DNA from: Calliopsis andreniformis
Taxonomy: Eukaryota > Arthropoda > Insecta > Hymenoptera > Andrenidae
Length of the DNA stretch: 64,000 nucleotides
Direction of reading: 5' to 3'
NCBI RefSeq assembly: GCF_051401765.1
Contig: NW_027480504.1
Coordinates: 1,798,001-1,862,000 of the forward strand
The position numbers were made by a program, and so were the translations under genes. The stretch's first letter is position 1. Every line of letters starts with the position of its first letter. Below the pieces are notes generated by a model. It was given only the letters and a program-made list of their open reading frames with translations. It was not told where the DNA came from and made no database searches. Positions 25,710 to 37,980 of the stretch are shown here, piece after piece.

Positions 25710-28488
25710 AATCCTCAGCCCTCAAACCTCAATTCTGAATCCTCAATACACAACCTTCAATCCTCAATCCTGAGTCCTCAGTACTCAATCATCAATCCTC
25801 AATTCCCAATACTCAATAGAATATCCTGAATTCTCAGGATTCAATACTCAAACCTCAATCCTCAACCCTCAGCACACATCCTCCATCATCAATCCTCAAT
25901 CCTCAATCCTCAATCTTCAATCCTCAGTACTCAATATTCAATCCCCAATCCTCAATCCTCAATCCTCAATCCTCAATCTTCAATCCTCAATCCTCAATCC
26001 TCAATCCTCAACCCTCAATCCTCATTCCTCAAACCTCAATCCTCAACCCTCAGTCCTCATCCTCAATTCTCAATCCTCAATCCTCAATCCTCAATCCTCA
26101 ATCTTCAATCCTCAATAATTGATCTCCAATCCTAGATCCTCAATACACAATCATCAATCCTTAATTCTCAACTTTCAATCCTCAATCCCAAGTCTTCAAT
26201 CTTCAATCCTCAATGCTCAATCCTCAATGCTCAATTCTCAATCCTCATTCCTCAATCCTCAATCCGCAATCTTCATTCCTCAATAATCAATCTCCAATCC
26301 TAGATCCTCAATCCACAATCTTCAATCCTCAATACCCAGTCTTCAATCTTCAATCCTCAATGCTCAATCCTCAATGCTCAATCCTCAGTCCTCAATCCTC
26401 AGTCCTCAATCCTCAAACCTCAATCCTCTACCGTCAGTCCTCGACCTCAATCCTCAAACCTCAATCCTCAATCCTCAACATTCAATCATCAATACTCAAT
26501 CTTCAATCCTCAATCCTCAATCCTCAATCCTCAATACTGAATCCTCAATACTCAACCTTCAATCCTCAATCTTCAGTCCTCAGTACTCAACCATCGATCC
26601 TCAATTCTCAGTACTCAATAGAATATCCTGAATTCTCAGGATTCGATACTCAAACCTCAATCCTCAACCCTCAGCCCTCATCCTCCATCATCAATCCTCA
26701 ATCCTCAATCCTCAATCTTCAATCCTCAGTACTCAATATTCAATCCCCAATCCTCAATCCTCAATCCTCAATCCCCAATCCTCAATCCTCAATCATCAAC
26801 CCTCAATCCTCATTCCTCAAACCTCAATCCTCAACCCTCAGCCCTCATCCTCAATTCTCAATCCTCAATCCTCAATCCCCAATCCTCAATCCTCAATCCT
26901 CAATCCTCAATCCTCAATCCTCAATCATCAACCCTCAATCCTCATTCCTCAAACCTCAATCCTCAAACCTCAGTCCTCATCCTCAATTCTCACGCCTCAA
27001 ACCTCAATCCTCAACCCTTAGTCCTCATCCTCAATTCTCAATCCTCAATCCTCAATCCTCAATACTCAATCTTCAATCCTCAATATTCAATCATCAACCC
27101 TCAATCCTCAATCCTCAATCCTCAGTTATCAATACTCAATCTTTAATACACAATCCTCAATCCTCAATCCTCAATCCTCAATCCTCAATCCTCAATCCTC
27201 ATTTCTCAAACCTCAATCCTCAACCCTCAGTCTTCATCCTCAATTCTCAATTCTCAATCCTCAATCATCAATCCTCAATCTTCAATCCTCAATAATCAAT
27301 CTCCAATTCTAGATCCTCAATCCTCAATCCTCAATCCTCAATCTGCAATCCTCAATAATCGATCTCCAATCCTAGATCCTCAATCCTCAATCCTCAATCC
27401 TCAATCCTCAATCCCCATTCTTCAATCCTCAATACCCAATCCTCAATCTTCAATCCTCAATCATCAATCCTCAATTCTCAATCCTCAATCCTCAATCCTC
27501 GGTCGTCAACCCTCAATCCCTGACCCTCTGCCTTCATCCTCAACCCTCAGTCTTTAATCCTCAGTCCTCAGTCCTCAAACCTCAATCCTCAACCCTCAGA
27601 CATCATCCTCAATCCTCAATCCTCAATCCTCAATCCTCAATCCTCAATCTTCAATCCCTAATACTCAATCTTCAATCCTCAATCCTCAGTCCCCAAACCT
27701 CAATCCTGAATCTTCAATACTCAACCTTCAAGCCTCAATCCTCAGTCCTCAATACTCAACCATCAATCCTCAATTCTGAATACTCAATAGAATATCCTGA
27801 ACTCTCAGGACTCAATACTCAAACCTCAATCCTCAACCCTCAGCCCTCATCCTCCATCCTCAATCCTCAATCTTCAATCCTCAATAATCAATCTCCAATC
27901 CTACATCCTCAATCCCCAATCCTCAATCCTTAATCCTCAATCTTCAATCCTCAATCGCCAGTCCTCAATCTTCAATCCTCAATGCTCAACCCTCAACCCT
28001 CAAGCCTCAGCCCTCAATCCTCAATCCTCAATCCTCAAACCTCAATCCTCAACCGTCAGTCCTCGTCCTCAATCCTCAACCCTCAATCCTCAATCCCCAA
28101 TCTTCAATCTCCAATCGTAGATCCTCAATCCTCAATACTCAATCCCCAATCTTCAATCCTCAATAATCAATCTCCAATCCTAGATCCTCAATCCTCAATC
28201 CTCAATCCCCAATCTTCAATCCTCAATAATCAATCTCCAATCCTAGATCCTCAACCCTCAATCCTCAATCCTCAATCCTCAATCCTCACTCTTCAACCCT
28301 CAATACCCAATCCTCAATCTTCAATCCTCCATCAACAATCCTGAATTCTCAATCCTCAATCCTCAGTCCTCAGTCGTCAAACCTCAATCCCCGAACCTCA
28401 GCCCTCATCCTCAATCCTCAGTCCTCAATCCTAAGTCCTCAGTCCTCAAACCTCAATCCTCAACCCTCAGACATCATCCTCAATCCTT
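25710..28488 (+). repeat. Tandem duplication, 2,779 bp period, copy 2
   Basis: This is the second copy of the 2,779-bp unit, with few changes. Examples are GATACT for AATACT near 26,645, TCCGCAATC for TCCTCAATC near 26,264, and CACGCC for CACTCC near 26,992. Its right part overlaps the first copy of the 2,674-bp duplication that starts at 26,621, so that duplication arose later or in an independent exchange. Confidence 0.83.
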
Positions 28489-29294
28489 AATCCTCAATCC
28501 TCAATCCTCAACCCTCAATCCTCAATACTCAATCGTCAATCCTCAATCCTCAGCCCTCAAACCTCAATACTGAATCCTCAATACTCAACCTTCAATCCTC
28601 AATCTTCAGTCCTCAGTACTCAACCATCGATCCTCAATTCTCAGTACTCAATAGAATATCCTGAATTCTCAGGATTCAATACTCAAACCTCAATCCTCAA
28701 CCCTCAGCCCTCATCCTCCATCATCAATCCTCAATCCTCAATCCTCAATCTTCAATCCTCAGTACTCAATATTCAATCCCCAATCCTCAATCCTCAATCC
28801 TCAATCCTCAATCCTCAATCCTCAATCATCAACCCTCAATCCTCATTCCTCAAACCTCAATCCTCAACCCTCAGTCCTCATCCTCAATTCTCAATCCCCA
28901 ATCCTCAATCCTCAATCCTCAATCTTCAATCCTCAATAATCAATCTCCAATCCTAGATCCTCAATCCACAATCTTCAATCCTTAATTCTCAATCTTCAAT
29001 CCTCAATACCCAGTCTTCAATCTTCAATCCTCAATGCTCAATCCTCAATGCTCAATCCTCAGTCCTCAGTCCTCAGTCCTCAATCCTCAAACCTCAAACC
29101 TCTACCGTCAGTCCTCGACCTCAATCCTCAAACCTCAATCCTCAATCCTCAATATTCAATCATCAATACTCAATCTTCAATCCTCAATCCTCAATCCTCA
29201 ATCCTCAATCCTCAACCCTCAATATTCAACACACAACCCCCAGCCATGAATCCTCAATACTCAACCATCAATCCTCAACTCTCAATACTCAATA
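26621..29294 (+). repeat. Tandem duplication, 2,674 bp period, copy 1
   Basis: The next segment, 29,295-31,968, repeats this one at a constant offset of 2,674 bp (exactly 382 heptamers). Both copies begin at a palindromic landmark. Flanking differences place the exchange between about 29,286 and 29,315. The left side of the 29,295 landmark matches that of 31,969, and its right side matches that of 26,621. Confidence 0.85.
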
Positions 29295-31968
29295 GAATAT
29301 CCTGAATTCTCAGGATTCAATACTCAAACCTCAATCCTCAACCCTCAGCCCTCATCCTCCATCATCAATCCTCAATCCTCAATCCTCAATCTTCAATCCT
29401 CAGTACTCAATATTCAATCCCCAATCCTCAATCCTCAATCCTCAATCCCCAATCCTCAATCCTCAATCATCAACCCTCAATCCTCATTCCTCAAACCTCA
29501 ATCCTCAACCCTCAGTCCTCATCCTCAATTCTCAATCCTCAATCCTCAATCCCCAATCCTCAATCCTCAATCCTCAATCCTCAATCCTCAATCCTCAATC
29601 ATCAACCCTCAATCCTCATTCCTCAAACCTCAATCCTCAACCCTCAGTCCTCATCCTCAATTCTCACTCCTCAAACCTCAATCCTCAACCCTCAGTCCTC
29701 ATCCTCAATTCTCAATCCTCAATCCTCAATCCTCAATCCTCAATCTTCAATCCTCAATATTCAATCATCAACCCTCAATCCTCAATCCTCAATCCTCAGT
29801 TATCAATACTCAATCTTTAATACACAATCCTCAATCCTCAATCCTCAATCCTCAATCCTCAATCCTCAATCCTCATTTCTCAAACCTCAATCCTCAACCC
29901 TCAGTCCTCATCCTCAATTCTCAATTCTCAATCCTCAATCATCAATCCTCAATCTTCAATCCTCAATAATCAATCTCCAATTCTAGATCCTCAATCCTCA
30001 ATCCTCAATCCTCAATCTGCAATCCTCAATAATCGATCTCCAATCCTAGATCCTCAATCCTCAATCCTCAATCCTCAATCCTCAATCCCCATTCTTCAAT
30101 CCTCAATACCCAATCCTCAATCTTCAATCCTCAATCATCAATCCTCAATTCTCAATCCTCAATCCTCAATCCTCGGTCGTCAACCCTCAATCCCTGACCC
30201 TCTGCCTTCATCCTCAACCCTCAGTCTTTAATCCTCAGTCCTCAGTCCTCAAACCTCAATCCTCAACCCTCAGACATCATCCTCAATCCTCAATCCTCAA
30301 TCCTCAATCCTCAATCCTCAATCTTCAATCCCTAATACTCAATCTTCAATCCTCAATCCTCAGTCCCCAAACCTCAATCCTGAATCTTCAATACTCAACC
30401 TTCAAGCCTCAATCCTCAGTCCTCAATACTCAACCATCAATCCTCAATTCTGAATACTCAATAGAATATCCTGAACTCTCAGGACTCAATACTCAAACCT
30501 CAATCCTCAACCCTCAGCCCTCATCCTCCATCCTCAATCCTCAATCTTCAATCCTCAATAATCAATCTCCAATCCTACATCCTCAATCCCCAATCCTCAA
30601 TCCTTAATCCTCAATCTTCAATCCTCAATCGCCAGTCCTCAATCTTCAATCCTCAATGCTCAACCCTCAACCCTCAAGCCTCAGTCCTCAATCCTCAATC
30701 CTCAATCCTCAAACCTCAATCCTCAACCGTCAGTCCTCGTCCTCAATCCTCAACCCTCAATCCTCAATCCCCAATCTTCAATCTCCAATCCTAGATCCTC
30801 AATCCTCAATCCTCAATCCCCAATCTTCAATCCTCAATAATCAATCTCCAATCCTAGATCCTCAATCCTCAATCCTCAATCCCCAATCTTCAATCCTCAA
30901 TAATCAATCTCCAATCCTAGATCCTCAACCCTCAATCCTCAATCCTCAATCCTCAATCCTCACTCTTCAACCCTCAATACCCAATCCTCAATCTTCAATC
31001 CTCCATCAACAATCCTGAATTCTCAATCCTCAATCCTCAGTCCTCAGTCGTCAAACCTCAATCCCCGACCCTCAGCCCTCATCCTCAATCCTCAGTCCTC
31101 AATCCTAAGTCCTCAGTCCTCAAACCTCAATCCTCAACCCTCAGACATCATCCTCAATCCTTAATCCTCAATCCTCAATCCTCAACCTTCAATCCTCAAT
31201 ACTCAATCTTCAATCCTCAATCCTCAGCCCTCAAACCTCAATACTGAATCCTCAATACTCAACCTTCAATCCTCAATCTTCAGTCCTCAGTACTCAACCA
31301 TCGATCCTCAATTCTCAGTACTCAATAGAATATCCTGAATTCTCAGGATTCAATACTCAAACCTCAATCCTCAACCCTCAGCCCTCATCCTCCATCATCA
31401 ATCCTCAATCCTCAATCCTCAATCTTCAATCCTCAGTACTCAATATTCAATCCCCAATCCTCAATCCTCAATCCTCAATCCTCAATCCTCAATCCTCAAT
31501 CATCAACCCTCAATCCTCATTCCTCAAACCTCAATCCTCAACCCTCAGTCCTCATCCTCAATTCTCAATCCCCAATCCTCAATCCTCAATCCTCAATCTT
31601 CAATCCTCAATAATCAATCTCCAATCCTAGATCCTCAATCCACAATCTTCAATCCTTAATTCTCAATCTTCAATCCTCAATACCCAGTCTTCAATCTTCA
31701 ATCCTCAATGCTCAATCCTCAATGCTCAATCCTCAGTCCTCAGTCCTCAGTCCTCAATCCTCAAACCTCAAACCTCTACCGTCAGTCCTCGACCTCAATC
31801 CTCAAACCTCAATCCTCAATCCTCAATATTCAATCATCAATACTCAATCTTCAATCCTCAATCCTCAATCCTCAATCCTCAATCCTCAACCCTCAATATT
31901 CAACACACAACCCCCAGCCATGAATCCTCAATACTCAACCATCAATCCTCAACTCTCAATACTCAATA
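29295..31968 (+). repeat. Tandem duplication, 2,674 bp period, copy 2
   Basis: This is the second copy of the 2,674-bp unit, ending at the palindromic landmark at 31,969. There the sequence changes from the CAGGATT form to the CAGGACT form with its own downstream text, as at 22,372. Internal markers pair exactly, including the landmarks 27,790/30,464 and 28,654/31,328 and the 120-codon frames at 27,982 and 30,656. Confidence 0.85.
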
Positions 31969-33186
31969 GAATATCCTGAATTCTCAGGACTCAATACTCA
32001 AACCTCAATCCTCAACCCTCAGCCCTCATCCTCCATCCTCAATCCTCTATCCTCAATACCCAATCCTCAATCTTCAATCCTCAATCATCAATCCGCAATT
32101 CTCAATCCTCATACCTCAATCCTCAATCGTCAAACCTCAATCCCTGACCCTCTGCCCTCATCCTCAACCCTCAGTCTTCAATCCTCAGTCCTCAGTCCTC
32201 AAACCTCAATCCTCAAACCTCTGACATCATCCTCAATCCTCAATCCTCAATCCTCAATCCTCAATCTTCAATCCCTAATACTCAATCTTCAATCCTCAAT
32301 CCTCAGTCCTCAAACCTCAATCCTGAATCTTCAATACTCAACCTTCAAGCCTCAATCCTCAGTCCTCAATCCTCGATCCTCAATCTTCAATCCTCAATAT
32401 CCAATCTTCAATCCTCAATCCTCAATCCTCAATCCTCAATCCTCAACCCTCAGACATCATCCTCAATCCTTAATCCTCAATCGTCAATCCTCAACCTTCA
32501 ATCCTCAATACTCAATCTTCAATCCTCAATCCTCAGCCCTCAAACCTCAATTCTGAATCCTCAATACACAACCTTCAATCCTCAATCCTGAGTCCTCAGT
32601 ACTCAATCATCAATCCTCAATTCCCAATACTCAATAGAATATCCTGAATTCTCAGGATTCAATACTCAAACCTCAATCCTCAACCCTCAGCACACATCCT
32701 CCATCATCAATCCTCAATCCTCAATCCTCAATCTTCAATCCTCAGTACTCAATATTCAATCCCCAATCCTCAATCCTCAATCCTCAATCCTCAATCTTCA
32801 ATCCTCAATCCTCAATCCTCAATCCTCAACCCTCAATCCTCATTCCTCAAACCTCAATCCTCAACCCTCAGTCCTCATCCTCAATTCTCAATCCTCAATC
32901 CTCAATCCTCAATCCTCAATCTTCAATCCTCAATAATTGATCTCCAATCCTAGATCCTCAATACACAATCATCAATCCTTAATTCTCAACTTTCAATCCT
33001 CAATCCCCAGTCTTCAATCTTCAATCCTCAATGCTCAATCCTCAATGCTCAATTCTCAATCCTCAATCCTCAATCCTCAGTCGTCAAACCTCAATCCCTG
33101 ACACTCTGCCCTCATCCTCAACCCTCAGTCTTTAATCCTCAGTCCTCAGTCCTCAAACCTCAATCCTCAACCCTCAGACATCATCC

Positions 33187-33249
33187 TCAATCCTCAATCC
33201 TCAATCCTCAATCCTCAATCCTCAATCCTCAATCCTCAATCCTCAATCC
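33187..33249. repeat. Longest perfect heptamer run noticed (nine TCAATCC units)
   Basis: Nine consecutive exact TCAATCC units were counted here. Elsewhere runs are usually three to six units, for example six at 566-607 and six at 8,461-8,502. Such pure runs are where most duplication joins appear to fall. This one sits at the border between zones B and C. Confidence 0.75.
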
Positions 33250-33509
33250 TCAATCTTCAATCCTCAATCCTCAATCGTCAATCCTCAATCCTCAATTTTC
33301 AATCCTCAATACTCAATTTTCAATCCTCAATCCTGAATCCTCAATCCTCAATTCTCAATCCTCAATCCTCTGTCCTCAGTCCTCAAACCTCAATCCTCAA
33401 CACTCAGCCCTCATCCTCCATCCTCAATCCTTAATCATCAATCCTCAATCTTGAATCCTCAATATTCAATCATCAACCCTCAATCCTCAACCCTCAATCC
33501 TCCATTCTC

Positions 33510-34335
33510 AATCCTCAGTGATCAATACTCAATCTTTAATACACAATCCTCAATCCTCAATCCTCAATCCTCAATCCTCAATCCTCAATCCTCATTTCTC
33601 AAACCTCAATCCTCAACCCTCAGTCCTCATCCTCATTTCTCAATTCTCAATCCTCAATCATCAATCCTCAATCTTCAATCCTCAATAATCAATCTCCAAT
33701 TCTAGATCCTCAATCCTCAATCCTCAATCCTCAATCTGCAATCCTCAATAATCAGTCTCCAATCCTAGATCCTCAATCCTCAATCCTCAATCCTCAATCC
33801 TCAATCCTCATTCTTCAATCCTCAATACCCAATCCTCAATCTTCAATCCTCAATCATCAATCCTCAAATCTCAATCCTCAATCCTCATTCCTCAGTCGTC
33901 AAACCTCAATCCCTGACCCTCTGCCCTCATCCTCAACCCTCAGTCTTCAATCCTCAGTCCTCAGTCCTCAAACCTCTCTCCTCAACCCTCAGACATCATC
34001 CTCAATCCTCAATCCTCAATCCTCAATCCTCAATCTTCAATCCCTAATACTCAATCTTCTATCCTCAATGCTCAGTCCTCAAACCTCAATCCTGAATCTT
34101 CAATACTCAACCTTCAAGCCTCAATCCTCTGTCCTCAATCCTCGATCCTCAATCTTCAATCCTCAATATCCAATCTTCAATCCTCAATCCTCAATCCTCA
34201 ATCCTCAAGCCTCAATTTTCAATCTTCAATCCTCAATCCTCAGAACTCAATCATCAATATTCAACCCTCAGTCCTCGTCCTCAATCCACAGCCCTCAATC
34301 GTCAATCCTCAATCTTCAATCATCAATATTCAATC
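33510..34335 (+). repeat. Segment repeated at 34,930-35,755 (offset 1,420 bp)
   Basis: The two copies share the CAGT-GATCAATA start, the TCATTTCTCAAACC block and the start of the frames at 34,068 and 35,488. After 34,335 the first copy turns into a segment of zone B type (ATACTGAATCC, palindromic landmark at 34,434), while the second continues with TCAATCTTC repeats. The 1,420-bp period therefore consists of an 825-bp repeat plus about 595 bp of other array sequence. Confidence 0.78.
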
Positions 34336-35289
34336 CTCAATCCTCAATACTGAATCCTCAATACTCAACCTTCAATCCTCAATCTTCAGTCCTCAGTACT
34401 CAACCATCGATCCTAAATTCTCAGTACTCAATAGAATATCCTGAATTCTCAGGATTCAATACTCAAACCTCAATCCTCAACCCTCAGCCCTCATCCTCCA
34501 TCATCAATCCTCAATCCTCAATCCTCAATCTTCAATCCTCAGTACTCAATATTCAATCCCCAATCCTCAATCCTCAATCCTCAATCCCCAATCCTCAATC
34601 CTCAATCATCAACCCTCAATCCTCATTCCTCAAACCTCAATCCTCAACCCTCAGTCCTCATCCTCAATTCTCAATCCTCAATCCTCAATCCCCAATCCTC
34701 AATCCTCAATCCTCAATCCTCAATCCTCAATCCTCAATCATCAACCCTCAATCCTCATTCCTCAAACCTCAATCCTCAACCCTCAGTCCTCATCCTCAAT
34801 TCTCATTCCTCAAACCTCAATCCTCAACCCTCAGTCCTCATCCTCAATTCTCAATCCTCAATCCTCAATTCTCAATCCTCAATCTTCAATCCTCAATATT
34901 CAATCATCAACCCTCAATCCTCAATCCTCAATCCTCAGTGATCAATATTCAATCTTTAATACACAATCCTCAATCCTCAATCCTCAATCCTCAATCCTCA
35001 ATCCTCAATCCTCATTTCTCAAACCTCAATCCTCAACCCTCAGTCCTCATCCTCATTTCTCAATTCTCAATCCTCAATCATCAATCCTCAATCTTCAATC
35101 CTCAATAATCAATCTCCAATTCTAGATCCTCAATCCTCAATCCTCAATCCTCAATCTGCAATCCTCAATAATCAGTCTCCAATCCTAGAACCTCAATCCT
35201 CAATCCTCAATCCTCAATCCTCAATCCTCATTCTTCAATCCTCAATACCCAATCCTCAATCTTCAATCCTCAGTCATCAATCCTCAATT

Positions 35290-37505
35290 CTCAATCCTCA
35301 ATCCTCAATCCTCAGTCGTCAAACCTCAATCCCTGACCCTCTGCCCTCATCCTCAACCCTCAGTCTTCAATCCTCAGTCCTCAGTCCTCAAACCTCTCTC
35401 CTCAACCCTCAGACATCATCCTCAATCCTCAATCCTCAATCCTCAATCCTCAATCTTCAATCCCTAATACTCAATCTTCTATCCTCAATGCTCAGTCCTC
35501 AAACCTCAATCCTGAATCTTCAATACTCAACCTTCAAGCCTCAATCCTCTGTCCTCAATCCTCGATCCTCAATCTTCAATCCTCAATATCCAATCTTCAA
35601 TCCTCAATCCTCAATCCTCAATCCTCAAGCCTCAATTTTCAATCTTCAATCCTCAATCCTCAGAACTCAATCATCAATATTCAACCCTCAGTCCTCGTCC
35701 TCAATCCACAGCCCTCAATCGTCAATCCTCAATCTTCAATCATCAATATTCAATCTTCAATCCTCAATGCTCAATCCTCAATCCTCAATCCTCAATCCTC
35801 AATCTTCAATCCTCAATGCTCAATCTTCAATCCTCAATCCTCAATCTTCAATCCTCAATACTCAATCTTCAATCCTCAATCGTCAATCGTCAATCCTCAA
35901 TCCTCAATCTTCGATCCTCAATACTCAATTTTCAATCCTCAATCCTCAATCCTCAATCCTCAATTCTCAATCCTCAATCCTCTGCCCTCAGTCCTCAAAC
36001 CTCAATCCTCAACACTCAGCCATCGTCCTCCATCCTCAATCCTTAATCATCAATCCTGAATCTTCAATCCTCAATATTCAATCATCAACCCTCAATCCTC
36101 AACACTCAATCCTCAATCCTCAATCCTCAGTGATCAATACTCAATCTTTAATACACAATCCTCAATCCTCAATCCTCAATCTTCTATCCTCAATCCTCAA
36201 TCCTCAATCCTCAATCCTCAATCTTCAATCCCTAATACTCAATCTTCAATCCTCAATCCTCAGTCCCCAAACCTCAATCCTGAATCTTCAATACTCAACC
36301 TTCAAGCCTCAATCCCCAGTCCTCAATACTCAACCACCAATCCTCAATTCTCAATACTCAATACAATATCCTGAATTCTCAGGACCCAATACTCAAACCT
36401 CAATCCTCAACCCTCAGCCCTCATCCTCCATCCTCAATCCTCAATCCTCAATCCTCAATCCTCAGTCCTCAATCTTCAATCCTAGATCCTCAACCCTCAA
36501 TTCTCAATCCTCAATCCTCAATCCTCATTCTTCAATCCTCAATACCCAATCCTCAATCCTCAATCCTCAATCTTCAATCCTCAATAATCAATCTCCAATC
36601 CTACATCCTCAATTCCCAATCCTCAATCATTAATCCTCAATCTTCAATCCTGAATCGCCAGTCCTCAATCTTGAATCCTCAATGCTCGATCCTCAATCCT
36701 CAAGCCTCAGTCCTCAATCCTCAATCCTCAATCCTCAAACCTCAATCCTCAATATCCAATCTTCAATCCTCAATCCTCAATCCTCAATCCTCAATCCTCA
36801 ACCCTCAGACATCATCCTCAATCCTTAATCCTCAATCCTCAATCCTCAACCTTCAATCCTCAATACTCAATCTTCAATCCTCAATCCTCGGCCCTCAAAC
36901 CTCAATTCTGAATCCTCAATACTCAACCTTCAATCCCCAATCCTCAGTCCTCAGTACTCAACCATCAATCCTCAATTCTCAATACTCAATAGAATATCCT
37001 GTATTCTCAGGATTCAATACTAAAACCTCAATCCTCAACCCTCAGCCCTCATCCTCCATCATCAATCCTCAATCCTCAATCCTCAATCTTCAATCCTCAG
37101 TACTCAATATTCAATCCCCAATCCTCAATCCTCAATCCTCAATCCTCAATCCTCAATCCTCAATCCTCAACCCTCAATCCTCATTCCTCAAACCTCAATC
37201 CTCAATCCTCAATCCTCAACACTCAATCCTAATTCCTCAAACCTCAATCCTCAACCCTCAGTCCTCATCCTCAATTCTCAATCCTCAATCCTCAATCCTC
37301 AATCCTCAATCTTCAATCCTCAATAATCGATCTCCAATCCTAGATCCTCAATACACAATCATCAATCCTTAATTCTCAACCTTCAATCCTCAATCCCCAG
37401 TCTTCAATCTTCAATCCTCAATGCTCAATCCTCAATGCTCAATCCTCAGTCCTCAATCCTCAGTCCTCAATCCTCAATCCTCAACCCTCAATCCTCATTC
37501 CTCAA
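35290..37505 (+). repeat. 2.2 kb segment repeated at 45,700-47,877
   Basis: The offset is 10,413 bp up to about 36,380 and 10,372 bp afterward, because the later copy lacks 41 bp (the segment with CAGCCCTCATCCTCC near 36,415). Shared rare features confirm common origin: a landmark with AATACAATAT (36,364/46,777), one with CTGTATTC (36,992/47,364), and CTCGGCCC (near 36,888/47,260). One copy reads CTTCTATCC and the other CTTCAATCC near 36,182 and 46,594. Confidence 0.82.
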
Positions 37506-37980
37506 TCCTCGATCCTCATTCCTCGATGCTCAATCCACTATCCTCAATACCCAATCCTCAATCCTCAATCGTCAATCCTCAAACATCAATCCTCAATCTT
37601 CAATCCCTAATACTCAATCTTCAATCCTCAATCCTCAGTGCTCAACCCTCAATCCTGAATCTTCAATACTCAACCTTCAAGCCTCAATCCTCAGTCCTCA
37701 ATCCTCGATCCTCAATCTTCAATCCTCAATATCCTATCTTCAATCCTCAATCCTCAATCCTCAATCCTCAATATTCAATCATCAATACTCAATCTTCAAT
37801 CCTCAATCCTCAATCCTCAATCCTCAATCCTCAACCCTCAATATTCAACACACAACCCTCAGCCATGAATCCTCAATACTCAACCATCAATCCTCAATTC
37901 TCAATACTCAATCCTCAATCGCCAATCCTCAATCCCCAATCCTCAATCTTCAATCCTCAATCCTCAGTCCTCAATCCTCA

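Larger units (their letters stand above)
14900..33300. repeat. Zone B: array section built of 2.5-2.8 kb units with palindromic landmarks
   Basis: Palindromic landmarks occur here every 600 to 1,900 bp in repeating spacing patterns. The spacing 1,169 occurs four times, 641 three times, and 864 or 865 three times. The AGTTTTC landmark subtypes are absent. The section consists of overlapping duplications with offsets of 2,528, 2,674, 2,779, 6,923 and 9,597 bp. A second marker, CTACCGTCAGTCCTCGACC, recurs at about 15,158 (variant TAGACC), 16,976, 19,504, 22,180, 23,648, 26,427, 29,103 and 31,777. No gene-like sequence is seen. Confidence 0.75.
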
